From: RGIG8775 sp045612185
GTDB taxonomy: Bacteria > Bacillota > Clostridia > Oscillospirales > CAG-272
Direction of reading: 5' to 3'
DNA length: 64,000 nucleotides
NCBI GenBank assembly: GCA_045612185.1
Contig: JAZKYO010000045.1
Span: forward strand, 1-64,000
A model generated the notes under the pieces. It was given only the letters and a program-made list of their open reading frames with translations. It searched no databases and was not told the origin of the DNA. The position numbers were made by a program, and so were the translations under genes. Of the stretch, positions 16,059 through 24,622 are shown piece by piece. Position 1 is the first letter of the stretch, and each line of letters starts with the position of its first letter.

Positions 16059-19000
16059 TTATTTTGCAAAATGGTCAATTAAGCCGATAAGGTTGTCGCT
16101 GATTTTCTTCATGGAGGTCATCATTTCTTGGTAAGGCTCCATGTGATTATCGTAAATTCCCTTGTTGTGGCAAAGGTTTGTGGTATCGGTTTCACCGCTG
16201 TAAATCTTTTTTATTGCTACCTGGTCGCCGCTGACGCTTTCACCTGTTTTTACGTTGGTATAGGTTTGCACGTCGGCACTTCTGCTTGACGAAAGCAGGT
16301 AAACGTTTCCGTTGTCGTCACCGTAAAGTGTCTGGTCGTTGTCGCGGAAGCGATACAGTACCCAACCCACGCAGTTGTTGGATTCCAAAAGATTCAATAC
16401 GTAGCTTTCGTAGGAATTTGCTCTTTGCTGTTGAGTTTCGAACAACCAGCAAGCGGTGTCGTGGTAGTTACCCAAAGGATATCCGTTCATATCCACCGAT
16501 TCAAGGGCACGCATACCAAACTCGGTCACGATAAAGGGCAGACCTGTGTATTTGTGCATACGCTCAATGGTGTTGTTGATAGATTGGTAATTCTGTTTTC
16601 CGTAGAGGTTTACCGTAAACAGATCAAGATACTGACCTGCGGCACGGAGATATCCCTCCTGCTCGGGTGTGTTGGAGCGATTGCCTATGTACATATGATT
16701 GGGATCGTACTTGTCAATAGCCGTGGAGATTGTCTTGAAATAGGTGTTATAAACGAAAGCCAGGAACTCCTGATTCATTTCGGGCGTTACGTCGTTGTGA
16801 GAGGGATTGATCTCACCCGTCTTTTTGCACAGCCATGTCCACGCCACCGCATATGAGAATGCGTTGACAGGCTCGCTGTAATCAAGCAACAGATAACGCT
16901 CAAGATAATCCGACGTGCCGGGAATTTCGTTGTCGCAGGTATATCCAAGCAAGCTCTTGGCGTTTGCGTACAAGGACGCCTTGGCGCCAATCAGCTTGTC
17001 AACGTATACGGGGAAGTCGGGGTCAAATACGTTCATGGTGTTGTTGTAAAGGAATTCAGAGGAGCCTCCTGTGGAAATGCTGAGTCCGAGAGAGCCCATA
17101 TAGCTTGCGATACCGCTAAGACCCACAACGTAAGAAATTCCGCTTTCGCTAAGCACACGTGTACCCGTTTCGGATACGCCAAAGGCGTTATTCAAACCAA
17201 AGTCACGGATCATTTCAGTTGCCACGCCCTTATAGAAGTCCTCTTCCGAGCCGTACTTGAGTATGGACGCATCTTTTTGGTTTGCAGTTGCACCGACGTT
17301 AAGTGTGTTGACTCCAAGTGCGTAGTAAGGATTGCCGTTGGGGTTGATTATGTAGGTCTTGCCATCAATTTTTTCGGTATGGAAATATCCTGTTGCCTGA
17401 CCCTTGACCCCCATATTGGTAATGCCGCCGTATTCGTCGTATTCGGTCTTTTCGGTCATCTGATAGTCCTTTAAGGTATCAAGAGTTCTTACGTAAGAAT
17501 TCTTTGTGTTGCCGACAAGGGGATTGTATACCGAATATTCACCGTTTGCGGAATTGTTGTCTATGGAAGACAAGCCAAGTGAATCGTAGGTGTTGGCGTA
17601 AAGCTTTTGGTAATCGGTTTCAAACCACTCTTCAACAAGCTTCTCAGCGTGTCCCCAGGGCTCATGGCCTGCGTTTTCTATCTTGTTGATATCAACCTCA
17701 TAATTAAGGTTCAGATTTGAGGGATAGATTATAAGGCGAGGTGAGTACTCGCCGTCTTCTGCTTCCTTGGAATAGAAGGTACATTCTCTTTGACCGTCGC
17801 TCAGGATATTTTCTATGCGGAAGGCTATTTCGTTGTCAAGGAGATATTTTTTAACGTATTCGGTTACGTCGATGTTGCACGAGGATTTGCTCTGATATCT
17901 CATCTCACCGACCTCATCAAGCACGGCCGCCTTTGATGCGGCATTGTTTTTGGTCAGGTCATTTTCATTCCAGTTGGTGTCTACTGCGCTGACCTTTGCA
18001 ACAATTCCGCCAAGAGCAGTTTCGTCTGCCGTGGGAGATGCTTGCTTGCTGTGAAGCTCAAGCACGATGCGGTAAGCGCTGTTTATAATATCTTCCGCCT
18101 TTGCGGGGATAGTGAATTTGACGTATGCCTGCCTTGTGTAGTCGGAAAGATAGTTGTTTTCGGCATTCTTAACATCCATAATGGTTTCCGCACCGTGAAC
18201 AGACGTGTCGGAGGATTTTTGAAATTTGCCTCCAACGTAAGTGTCGTCGGATGCCGAAAGCTCGTATTGCGTTGCAAAATCGGCAATTGTCAGAACGGGA
18301 TAGCCGTTCTTTACAGCGCCTGAATACAATAGCTTTTGAGGCTTTCCGTACGTCTTGACGCCATTAAGCACCACGTATGGACGAACCACGATATAAACGT
18401 TCCGGTCGGCAGGTATACCGTTAATGGGAAGTGCCGAAAAATACTTTACGCCGTAGTCCGATGCCTTGACTGTAGACAGGCTTCCGTCTGCGGCTGTCTG
18501 CTGTATGCTTTCGTATACTGATTTTGACGTAACCACGTCTTCGGACGAAACTACGGTTTTGCCGTTGTCTGTCAGGCGGTAGACAGTATATCCAACCTTG
18601 TGGTAATCCTTTTCAGACAGAGTGGAAACAAATCTTACGTTGAATTTTCCGTTTTCTATTTTGCTTGTCTGATATCCAAGATAGTCTGCGCTTGCCTCCT
18701 TGGTAAGACCAATGCGGTAGTCGGAGTCATTGGTTACCGAAATGTTTTTGAAATATACCGAATATTTGTAGCGTGTGTCAAAGAAACGCACTCGTGACTT
18801 TGAAATAGAGTTGCGCTGTGCCATTTCCAAAGCATAGCTTCCGACAGATTCGTGGTTTACAAACACCTCACAGCGTCTTTTGTCGGGGCTTACCACAAAA
18901 CGGATGTTGAACCATTCATTCAAGGGAAGCTTTGCCGAATCGCTAAGACGTGAGCCCTCGGTGGGCTTTGTGCAAAGGTAGCCCTCATCATCAATTCGGA

Positions 19001-19454
19001 TAGAGCCATAGCTGGGGCTTTGCGATGCGTTGTGAGTTATCCACGTCATAAATGACATCGGATAGTTGTGAGGCGTCTTTCCGCTGGTTTCACCCGACGG
19101 ATAGCTTTCGAAAAACATATCGGCCTCAATATAGTAAGCCTCGTAGTCTTTTAATACGTTGTTGGTGTCCTCGATGAAATAAGCATCGGCAGACTCCTTG
19201 ATGCCCAGACATTTCTGCCCGTCAATTTCGTAAAGAGCCGTGCTGTTTCCTTTTGTCAAGGTGTATTCTGTGCTTCCGAGGTTGTCAGTAACGTCCACCA
19301 TTTTGTCAAACTTAAGCTCCCACAGAATATCATCGATTTTTTTGGTGTCTTCGTCAAGAGATACCGCCGCCGTGGGGATAGCCACAAAGCTTCCGCCAAG
19401 CATCAACAGTGCCAAAAGCAGCGATAACATAGAAGTCATGCGATTTGTTTTCAT
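16059..19454 (-). CDS. Secreted agarase-like (GH50-type) enzyme with LamG-like, Ig-like and DNRLRE domains
   Basis: 1131 residues. The signal peptide is residues 1-30 (SLLLALLMLGGSFVAIPTAA) without a lipobox, so it is secreted. A LamG-like sandwich covers about 35-240, an Ig-like module about 250-380 (related to the one in the 8557 protein), and one DNRLRE domain about 395-565 ending in FYSKEAEDGEYSPRL. The catalytic barrel (about 620-1110) has ATGYFHTEKIDGKTYIINPN at its start, acid/base Glu843 (TCDNEIP) and nucleophile Glu978 (IVTEFGMRA). The 135-residue spacing equals that of the paralog at 4545. The ATG at 19454 is chosen for its AAGGAG 6 nt upstream; the in-frame start 54 nt earlier has none. 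It is flanked by the two recombinase-derived cassettes. Confidence 0.8.
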   Translation of the reverse strand: MKTNRMTSMLSLLLALLMLGGSFVAIPTAAVSLDEDTKKIDDILWELKFDKMVDVTDNLGSTEYTLTKGNSTALYEIDGQKCLGIKESADAYFIEDTNNVLKDYEAYYIEADMFFESYPSGETSGKTPHNYPMSFMTWITHNASQSPSYGSIRIDDEGYLCTKPTEGSRLSDSAKLPLNEWFNIRFVVSPDKRRCEVFVNHESVGSYALEMAQRNSISKSRVRFFDTRYKYSVYFKNISVTNDSDYRIGLTKEASADYLGYQTSKIENGKFNVRFVSTLSEKDYHKVGYTVYRLTDNGKTVVSSEDVVTSKSVYESIQQTAADGSLSTVKASDYGVKYFSALPINGIPADRNVYIVVRPYVVLNGVKTYGKPQKLLYSGAVKNGYPVLTIADFATQYELSASDDTYVGGKFQKSSDTSVHGAETIMDVKNAENNYLSDYTRQAYVKFTIPAKAEDIINSAYRIVLELHSKQASPTADETALGGIVAKVSAVDTNWNENDLTKNNAASKAAVLDEVGEMRYQSKSSCNIDVTEYVKKYLLDNEIAFRIENILSDGQRECTFYSKEAEDGEYSPRLIIYPSNLNLNYEVDINKIENAGHEPWGHAEKLVEEWFETDYQKLYANTYDSLGLSSIDNNSANGEYSVYNPLVGNTKNSYVRTLDTLKDYQMTEKTEYDEYGGITNMGVKGQATGYFHTEKIDGKTYIINPNGNPYYALGVNTLNVGATANQKDASILKYGSEEDFYKGVATEMIRDFGLNNAFGVSETGTRVLSESGISYVVGLSGIASYMGSLGLSISTGGSSEFLYNNTMNVFDPDFPVYVDKLIGAKASLYANAKSLLGYTCDNEIPGTSDYLERYLLLDYSEPVNAFSYAVAWTWLCKKTGEINPSHNDVTPEMNQEFLAFVYNTYFKTISTAIDKYDPNHMYIGNRSNTPEQEGYLRAAGQYLDLFTVNLYGKQNYQSINNTIERMHKYTGLPFIVTEFGMRALESVDMNGYPLGNYHDTACWLFETQQQRANSYESYVLNLLESNNCVGWVLYRFRDNDQTLYGDDNGNVYLLSSSRSADVQTYTNVKTGESVSGDQVAIKKIYSGETDTTNLCHNKGIYDNHMEPYQEMMTSMKKISDNLIGLIDHFAK

Positions 19455-19587
19455 ATCCGTCTCCTTTTCGGTGAAATTAATATTATTTGTTACATTATAA
19501 CATATCACAGATGCAAAATCAAGACTTTTGTATGAAATCTGCTAAAAGGCTTTCCGTGCCGTGCTTTTCTTTTTGAATTTCTTTTAA

Positions 19588-19698
19588 TTACTTGACTTGG
19601 CCGTCAGTTTGTGTCACAACGCCCTCTCTATCTTTGTAGTGGGGTTCACCTTCCATATGAAGAATCTTGATTCTATCTCCTATATGTACATTGTTCAT
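19588..19698 (-). pseudogene. DUF4314 protein, truncated (cassette copy 2)
   Basis: 36 residues: IGDRIKILHMEGEPHYKDRE, then GVVTQTDGQVK and stop. It matches the front of the 62-residue copy at 14171-14359 and lacks the conserved HGTWGG part. Its ATG overlaps the stop of the upstream recombinase-like gene (ATGA), showing translational coupling. Confidence 0.75.
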
Positions 19699-20123
19699 AT
19701 GGCCACCTCACCAAACTTAAGCTCTTTTTTGTATTTGTAGTAGCTGTTCCTTGAACAACCACAAAGTTTGATAACATCAGGATCTTCAAGGCTGCCACCG
19801 AAGTCTTTGGAATGTTTTAGGATGATAGCCTTGCAATGGAGAGATTTCTTAGTGGTAAGGGAAGTGCCTTTAGGAATACCAATCTTAACACCGTTCTTTT
19901 TAGCTTCTCTCATGCCTTGGCTAATACGGCTATGTAGGTCGGTAACTTCTTTTTCGGCTTGGTCGAAGGCGGCTTTGATTTGTTCCTCGGCCAGAGCCAT
20001 CATAAAGTTATTGATGAGCTCTATATTGCCTTTGAAGAAGTCATCGACCGCAGTATTACCGGTTTCTATATTGATATTGAGAATATTGTTCTTAGTGGAG
20101 TCAAAGACTGATGGCTGCCTCAC
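19695..20123 (-). CDS. Serine-recombinase-derived protein lacking the catalytic domain (cassette copy 2)
   Basis: 142 residues, nearly identical in sequence to the product of 14365-14781 from SVFDSTKNN through CGCSRNSYYKYK, differing mainly at GIPKG versus GLTKG and in the last residues (KELKFGEVAI). The N-terminal catalytic domain is again absent. The GTG at 20123 corresponds to the start of copy 1 and overlaps the AP2-like ORF by 23 nt. Many DNA differences from copy 1 fall on third codon positions. Function is inferred only: DNA binding through the C-terminal helix-turn-helix. Confidence 0.65.
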   Translation of the reverse strand: MRQPSVFDSTKNNILNINIETGNTAVDDFFKGNIELINNFMMALAEEQIKAAFDQAEKEVTDLHSRISQGMREAKKNGVKIGIPKGTSLTTKKSLHCKAIILKHSKDFGGSLEDPDVIKLCGCSRNSYYKYKKELKFGEVAI

Positions 20124-20277
20124 GAGCTTTTGAAGCTGCCCTCTCTGTCTTGAATGGATTTCCATTCTCATCCTTTGTCCTCTTCAAATCTTTCTGCTTT
20201 CCATTAAGCATGTAGGCGTACCTATAGCCCCACATGCCATTTGGAAGCTGATACACGCCCGACGATGTTTTTGTCAT
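20101..20277 (-). CDS. AP2-like integrase N-terminal DNA-binding protein (cassette copy 2)
   Basis: 58 residues: SGVYQLPNGMWGYRYAYMLN, GKQKDLKRTKDENGNPFKTE, RAASKAREAAISL. It matches copy 1 at 14759-14938. The ATG at 20277 follows AAGGGG; a longer upstream in-frame extension without a ribosome site is rejected. Confidence 0.65.
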   Translation of the reverse strand: MTKTSSGVYQLPNGMWGYRYAYMLNGKQKDLKRTKDENGNPFKTERAASKAREAAISL

Positions 20278-20280
20278 AAA

Positions 20281-20730
20281 ATACCCCTTTAATAAAAATT
20301 TTATAGAAGCTTCCATTTTTCCAAGGTTATCACAAAAGCCGCAAAAGCTCCAAAAGCCTTATACGCCAAGCCTTTTGACGCAAATCCCACATAAAGTAAC
20401 CGCGACGAAGCTCGTCACGGCAAGGCTCTTGAGGGTCTCCTTAACAGATACTTCAAGGCGTAAAAGGTTTTATATGGGGGGACTGCGGAGCCAGTTCGCC
20501 TAAGGTTGATAGGCTGGTGGTGCAATTCCACCGCCCCCACTCATATAAAACCCAAGTAACATAAGTCTTTATAGCACCGAAGAGCGACCGCAAGGTCGCT
20601 CTTCTTTTATGCCTTTTTAAGCCTCAAATTCGGCTTTTTATGGAAAAAGTATGGAACTTTCCACATCCCAAAATGAGCAAAATAGAAGTCAAAATGGAAG
20701 TCAAAATGGAAGTCAAAATGGAAGTCAAAC
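20281..20730. repeat. Dispersed intergenic repeat, copy R2 (long form, type A)
   Basis: Same order of parts as R1: AGAAGCTTCCA, the AAGCCTTTTGACGCAAATCC segment, type A RNA, terminator, then a diverged tail. In place of the usual end it carries a 12-bp tandem repeat (GAAGTCAAAATG, about 3.5 units, 20685-20728). Confidence 0.75.
20401..20608 (+). ncRNA. Structured RNA module type A, copy 2, with terminator
   Basis: An 11-bp closing stem (20466-20476 with 20542-20552) encloses ACTG..CAGT, a 5-bp GCCTA/TAGGC hairpin with a 7-nt loop, and GGTGG-TGCAATT-CCACC. The terminator stem (20579-20589 with 20594-20604) differs from copy 1 by paired changes (GCGACC/GGTCGC instead of GCAGA/TCTGC). This covariation supports a real RNA structure. 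Confidence 0.6.
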
Positions 20731-20753
20731 CGGAATCTTTAAAATATCTCCGT

Positions 20754-21011
20754 TCAGTCCCCTTGAGCGGGGAAATGCTCTTCTATAGCAAGCCTTACGC
20801 CAAGCTTGAAAGCATACGCCAAAAGCTCCCTCTCGCTGATTCCTATAAGCTCATTGTAGCAGTTATCGAACTTCTCAAGGATCTCCTTCTGCTTGTCACG
20901 TAGCGTCTCTCTAAGCTTATCATGATGCTCTGCTACGTAGCCCATAAGCAGCCTCGGCTGATTTTCCTTTCTTCCTCTATCTTTTATCGGACATATGTTG
21001 CCGTAGTTAAA
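20754..21011 (-). pseudogene. DUF6809-like protein, start lost
   Basis: The frame reads FNYGNICPIKD...MGYVAEHHDKL...NELIGISERELLAYAFKLG and ends VRLAIEEHFPAQGD. The YGNIxP front and the AYxxGxRLAIE rear are typical of DUF6809, a small Clostridia protein of unknown role found near mobile elements. A TAG at 21012-21014 interrupts the expected N terminus two codons before the conserved YGN. The internal ATG at 20945 would give only 63 residues and has no clear ribosome site. Confidence 0.55.
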
Positions 21012-21088
21012 CTACTCAATATCTATCGCAGATTCCGGTGTTTGCGAATAAGGGGAGAAAAGTGTTGCCCCCAAAAACGCATAGCTTT

Positions 21089-21910
21089 TTATTCGTTCTC
21101 TCGGGCGATCCGTCGGTATTCGCTGGGGGAGATTCCCTCGTTTTCGGTGAAGAAGTGGCTGAAGGCATAGATGTCGTAAAAGCCAAGCATCTCGGCCACC
21201 TCGCCCACGCGGAACTCGCCCACACGCAAAAGACTTCTTGCGGCGGTGTGAAGCAGATGTTTTTTGTAGGACATAGGTGGCATACCCACGGCGGCTTTGA
21301 ATACGCGCCGAAGCTGGGATTGGCTGAGATGGCAAAGATCTGCCAACTCCGCCGCAGTTATCGGCTCTGTGTAATGCTCTTCCAAGTATCGGAGCGCAAT
21401 CGATGCCGCACGCTCGGTGTTTTTGTATGGCTCGTCGTGGCCGCCCTCGGAGCATAGCGCGAAAATGCGGAGCAGCTCGGATGCCGCTAAAAAGTGGGCG
21501 CTTGGCTTGTTGGTTGAATGGGCGGCAATCACGGATTTCATTGCGTATTTTACCGAGCTTTTGTCGATGGTTGACACCAAGAGCGGGTGGTCGGAAAAGG
21601 ATAGGGGTGAGCCGCTTCGGGCGTCGGTCAGCGCGAATTCGATTTGTAAGGTTTGCACAGATCCATTGCCCGCATCGGAGATGAAATAGGAATAGGGAAC
21701 GCTCCCCGCAGGCAGGTAGATCAGTTCTCCCGCGTGGGCGGTAAAGCTTTCGCCCCGTGACAAATAGGTATAAGCCCCCCGAACCACGAATAAAAAGCCA
21801 TTGTAAGGACGATGGGTGATGCGGTTTTCGAGAATGCGAGGTGTGTATGACATGGCAAGCTGTATGTTGAAAAGCACTTTCGAAGGATCAAAAGAAAAGA
21901 AAGAATTCAT
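21089..21910 (-). CDS. AraC-family transcriptional regulator, divergent from mupG-like gene
   Basis: 273 residues from the ATG at 21910, which has CAGGAGG 5 nt upstream; the longer frame to 22009 has no ribosome site. Cupin-like sensor about 20-130 (LSRGESFTAHAGELIYLPAG), C-terminal double helix-turn-helix about 170-268 (LCHLSQSQLRRVFKAAVGMP, MLGFYDIYAFSHFFTENEGI, SPSEYRR). Divergent from the MupG-like gene at 22085; the shared 174-nt region has direct repeats. It likely activates that gene in response to a cell-wall sugar (inference). Confidence 0.9.
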   Translation of the reverse strand: MNSFFSFDPSKVLFNIQLAMSYTPRILENRITHRPYNGFLFVVRGAYTYLSRGESFTAHAGELIYLPAGSVPYSYFISDAGNGSVQTLQIEFALTDARSGSPLSFSDHPLLVSTIDKSSVKYAMKSVIAAHSTNKPSAHFLAASELLRIFALCSEGGHDEPYKNTERAASIALRYLEEHYTEPITAAELADLCHLSQSQLRRVFKAAVGMPPMSYKKHLLHTAARSLLRVGEFRVGEVAEMLGFYDIYAFSHFFTENEGISPSEYRRIARENE

Positions 21911-21980
21911 TTCAGCCTCCTGTAGATTTAATACTGCCATTATAACACGTGCCCTTGTTTGTGTCAACAAAAATGCGCAC

Positions 21981-22037
21981 TTTTTGCAAAAAAAGGCTGC
22001 TTTTTGCATTTGATTTTCTCGTTTTGTATGGTATAAT
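21981..22037 (+). promoter_or_regulatory. Direct-repeat operator and promoter of the MupG-like gene
   Basis: TTTTTGCA occurs at 21981 and 22001, 20 bp apart, directly before TTGATT (22010-22015), a 16-bp spacer and TATAAT (22032-22037). The position fits an AraC activator touching the -35 region. Confidence 0.6.
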
Positions 22038-22084
22038 GCAATAAAGAAAACATTAAAAGTTCAAAACGGAACGGAGAAAATCAA

Positions 22085-23188
22085 ATGAATCCTATGTATG
22101 GAACCTCGGTGTATTGCGGTATCGGCATTGAGCTTGCGCAGATCAAGGCGCATCTTGAAATGGCAGCAAGCCTCGGCATTAACACCGTTTTTACATCTTT
22201 GCAGTTACCCGAGGCGGATAAGGCTACCGTCTTGCGTGATTTTTACAAAATGTCAGAGATCGCTCACAGCCTTGGAATGAAGGTGGAGGCGGACGTCGCC
22301 ACGCGCACAGCGGTGCAGTTTGGCATTGATCTTCACGACCTTTCCGCCATTAAAGAGATGGGCGTGGATTTTGCAAGACTTGACGGTGGCTATACGATGG
22401 AGCAGACCGTGGAGGCTACCCACAATGATCTTGGTATGCAAATCGTTCTTAACGCCGGAGAGGTCACGAGAAAAAAGCTGGAGCAATACGAGTTTCTCGG
22501 CATTAACAAGGAGCAAGCACATTTCTGCCATAATTTTTATCCTATGCGCTATACAGGTCTGCAGCCCGAACGGGCGCAGGAGATCAACGCACTGATCCAT
22601 GAATACGGCTACCGCGTGACGGGCTTTATCCCTTCGCACAACCACAAGCGCATTGGCGTGAGCTTGGGACTTCCCACAGTAGAACGCCACCGCATCATGG
22701 ACACCTTTACCGCCATCGAGGAGTGTAAAATTCTTGGATTTGACGATATTTTCTTTGGTGACGATCTGGCATCAGAGAAGGAGCTCCGTATGCTTGTGGA
22801 GCGCGATCCCGCCGTCATTACCCTTCGTATGATCCCCGAGGTGGAAGGGGAAGCTATGGACTGGCTCCTCGGACGTGAGCTTCGCCAGTTCCAGGAAGAC
22901 CTTCCCGAGATCATTCGGACAAAGTCTCTCAGTTCCGATAATCATTCCGATTCTTCTTTCCATGGTGATTGTGAGGAAGGCATCGTGGAAGAGCGGCGTC
23001 GCGGTGACGTTTCTATGTGCAAAGCCGCGCTTCTTCGCTATGCGGGAGAGGTGCAGATCGCGCGAATGGATCTTCCCGCCGATCCCGATATTGGGCGCCT
23101 CGGTCGCATTGTCGACGAGGATCTGCCGCTTCTTGAAACCTTCCGCAACAGGGCACACTTCCGATTGATCCGCGCAGAGGAAAAGTAA
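22085..23188 (+). CDS. MupG-like 6-phospho-N-acetylmuramidase (DUF871 family)
   Basis: 367 residues. An N-terminal TIM barrel (about 1-240) has the DUF871 hallmarks: GTSVYCGIG, NTVFTSLQLPE, HNFYPMRYTGL, and GLPTVERHRIMD. The C-terminal cyclophilin-like part (about 265-365) includes RRGDVSMCKAALLRYAGEVQ. In characterised members this cytoplasmic enzyme cleaves MurNAc-6-phosphate-GlcNAc taken up by a PTS during cell-wall recycling. No murQ, murP or nagZ is nearby, so either the partners are elsewhere or the substrate differs. A ribosome site with ACGGAG precedes the ATG. A dispersed repeat (R3) with two terminator hairpins begins 17 nt after the stop. Confidence 0.8.
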   Translation: MNPMYGTSVYCGIGIELAQIKAHLEMAASLGINTVFTSLQLPEADKATVLRDFYKMSEIAHSLGMKVEADVATRTAVQFGIDLHDLSAIKEMGVDFARLDGGYTMEQTVEATHNDLGMQIVLNAGEVTRKKLEQYEFLGINKEQAHFCHNFYPMRYTGLQPERAQEINALIHEYGYRVTGFIPSHNHKRIGVSLGLPTVERHRIMDTFTAIEECKILGFDDIFFGDDLASEKELRMLVERDPAVITLRMIPEVEGEAMDWLLGRELRQFQEDLPEIIRTKSLSSDNHSDSSFHGDCEEGIVEERRRGDVSMCKAALLRYAGEVQIARMDLPADPDIGRLGRIVDEDLPLLETFRNRAHFRLIRAEEK

Positions 23189-23204
23189 AAACAAGAAGTC
23201 TTAC

Positions 23205-23567
23205 ATTACAAGCCTTTTGATGCCAGATATTTCAGGTAATCCCCTGTCGGTGCGGCTGGTCGCTTGCGACCTTGTGAGCGAAGCGGGCAAGAGGCTTCGC
23301 CCCTTACGCACCAAGGCTTGTGCGAACATAACTTAACGCAATACGACAGACGGTGTCTAAACAACACCGCCTGTCTTTTTTCTGTCCTCAAGCCGCATTT
23401 TAGGCTCAAAATCTCCAAATTTGTGGAACTTTTATGGAACTTTCCACATCCCAAAATGAGCAAAATGGAAGCTGAAATGGAAGCCGAACCGAAAACTTTC
23501 CATTGTAGCTTTATTATATCAAAAAAGCCCATTCTCGCGAATAGGCTTTTTTCGTTGTTTGCGGAAT
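23205..23567. repeat. Dispersed intergenic repeat, copy R3 (type B)
   Basis: Contains the type B RNA module, its terminator, TCAAGCCGCATTTTAGGCTC, the AAATTTGTGGAACTTTTATG segment and the GAATAGGCTTTTTTCGTTG end found also in R1 and R8. Confidence 0.8.
23240..23381 (+). ncRNA. Structured RNA module type B, copy 1, with terminator
   Basis: Outer stem GGTGCG/CGCACC (23249-23254 with 23307-23312) encloses GGTCGC-TT-GCGACC and GCGAAG...CTTCGC, a three-way junction. After a short linker comes a 12-bp terminator stem (23345-23356 with 23364-23375) and seven T. The module recurs at 30912-31054. Function unknown. Confidence 0.55.
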
Positions 23568-23679
23568 TGTATAGTTCTTGAAAACGAGGATTTTGTCTAT
23601 CCTCTTTTTGTCATCCTCATTTTCGCCTCATTTTGAGGCTTTTTTATTTTTTTACATATCTTTTCTTCACTGCATAGAA

Positions 23680-23728
23680 AAAGAGCTGCCTCAGATGCTC
23701 TTAAATTTGCATTTGAGACAGCCCCTTT
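23680..23728 (-). terminator. Terminator of the 23729-27233 operon
   Basis: Stem 23685-23698 with 23709-23722 (two imperfect pairs) and a T run on the minus strand, directly after the stop of the transporter gene. Confidence 0.75.
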
Positions 23729-24622
23729 TTAAATATTCATAAGCACCACCGCCGCAAGAGCAAGGGTCATTCCCACAATGCTTTTTGCGGTTATTTTTTC
23801 TCCAAAAAGTATGCTTGCGCAGATTGCCGAGGCAACCAGATTTGCGCCTTGAAGCGTTGGATACATCTGTGTAGAAGGAATAAACGCCACCGCCATTGTT
23901 TTGGTTATAACGTTGACGTAAAGTGCGGCAGATATGATAAAGAATATCAAAATATGCCTTCTGTCGCAAAGGATGGGATTTTTCACCGCATTTTTGCTCT
24001 TTTTGAACAGAAGCAAAACGAAAAGCTGTGGCACGATCATCAAAAAGTAGGTATAAAAGGTAAACACGCAGGGCTCGCCAAGCGCCTCCTTGGTATAGAC
24101 CTTTTGCATAAAGTCTGCAAGTGCAGTACCAACACCGCCAAGAAGCAGGGTGATTGCGCCCCGTTTGGTGATTTTTCCCGATATGCTTTTATTATAAAGC
24201 GACATAACGTACACCGCCGCAAAAAGCAGAATAAAGCCCATTATACGGGTTGGCTTAATAGCGTCGCCATACACCGCCCATCCAAGCACCGCCGTTGCCA
24301 CCGATGCAAGCATTGTAAAGATGTTTAAGAAAACGTACGCCTCGCTTTTATAGGCGTAAAGCCAGCTTATACAGAAGGTTGCCATAAACACCGACGACAA
24401 AAGGCAAACTGCAAAAGCCTTTGGGGTAAGCGCAAGACCCGAAAAGCCCACCTGCGCCACCGCCACCGCAAAGCCGATACCCGCACAAAAAAGCGTGCGA
24501 ATGGTATTTACGGTAAAACCGTCGTTAAGCGAGACCACGTCGCGGCTTATCTTTTTGCCCGAAAAGCCTTTTACAAGCCCTGCGACAAGTGCGGCAAGCA
24601 AATAAAGATAACCGACTATCAT
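23729..24622 (-). CDS. EamA/DMT-superfamily membrane transporter
   Basis: 297 residues, ten predicted transmembrane segments in two five-helix repeats, with a GEKITAKSIVGMTLALAAVV ending typical of EamA repeats. Members move small metabolites, sugars or amino acids across the inner membrane. Its ATG overlaps the stop of the Gfo/Idh/MocA gene (ATGA), and it is the last gene of a three-gene operon, so it may export or import the metabolite handled by that dehydrogenase (inference). Substrate cannot be read from the sequence. Confidence 0.85.
   Translation of the reverse strand: MIVGYLYLLAALVAGLVKGFSGKKISRDVVSLNDGFTVNTIRTLFCAGIGFAVAVAQVGFSGLALTPKAFAVCLLSSVFMATFCISWLYAYKSEAYVFLNIFTMLASVATAVLGWAVYGDAIKPTRIMGFILLFAAVYVMSLYNKSISGKITKRGAITLLLGGVGTALADFMQKVYTKEALGEPCVFTFYTYFLMIVPQLFVLLLFKKSKNAVKNPILCDRRHILIFFIISAALYVNVITKTMAVAFIPSTQMYPTLQGANLVASAICASILFGEKITAKSIVGMTLALAAVVLMNI

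Noticed and set aside
20685..20728. Tandem GAAGTCAAAATG units taken as a CRISPR array
   Set aside because: Unit length is 12 bp with no spacers; simple tandem expansion.
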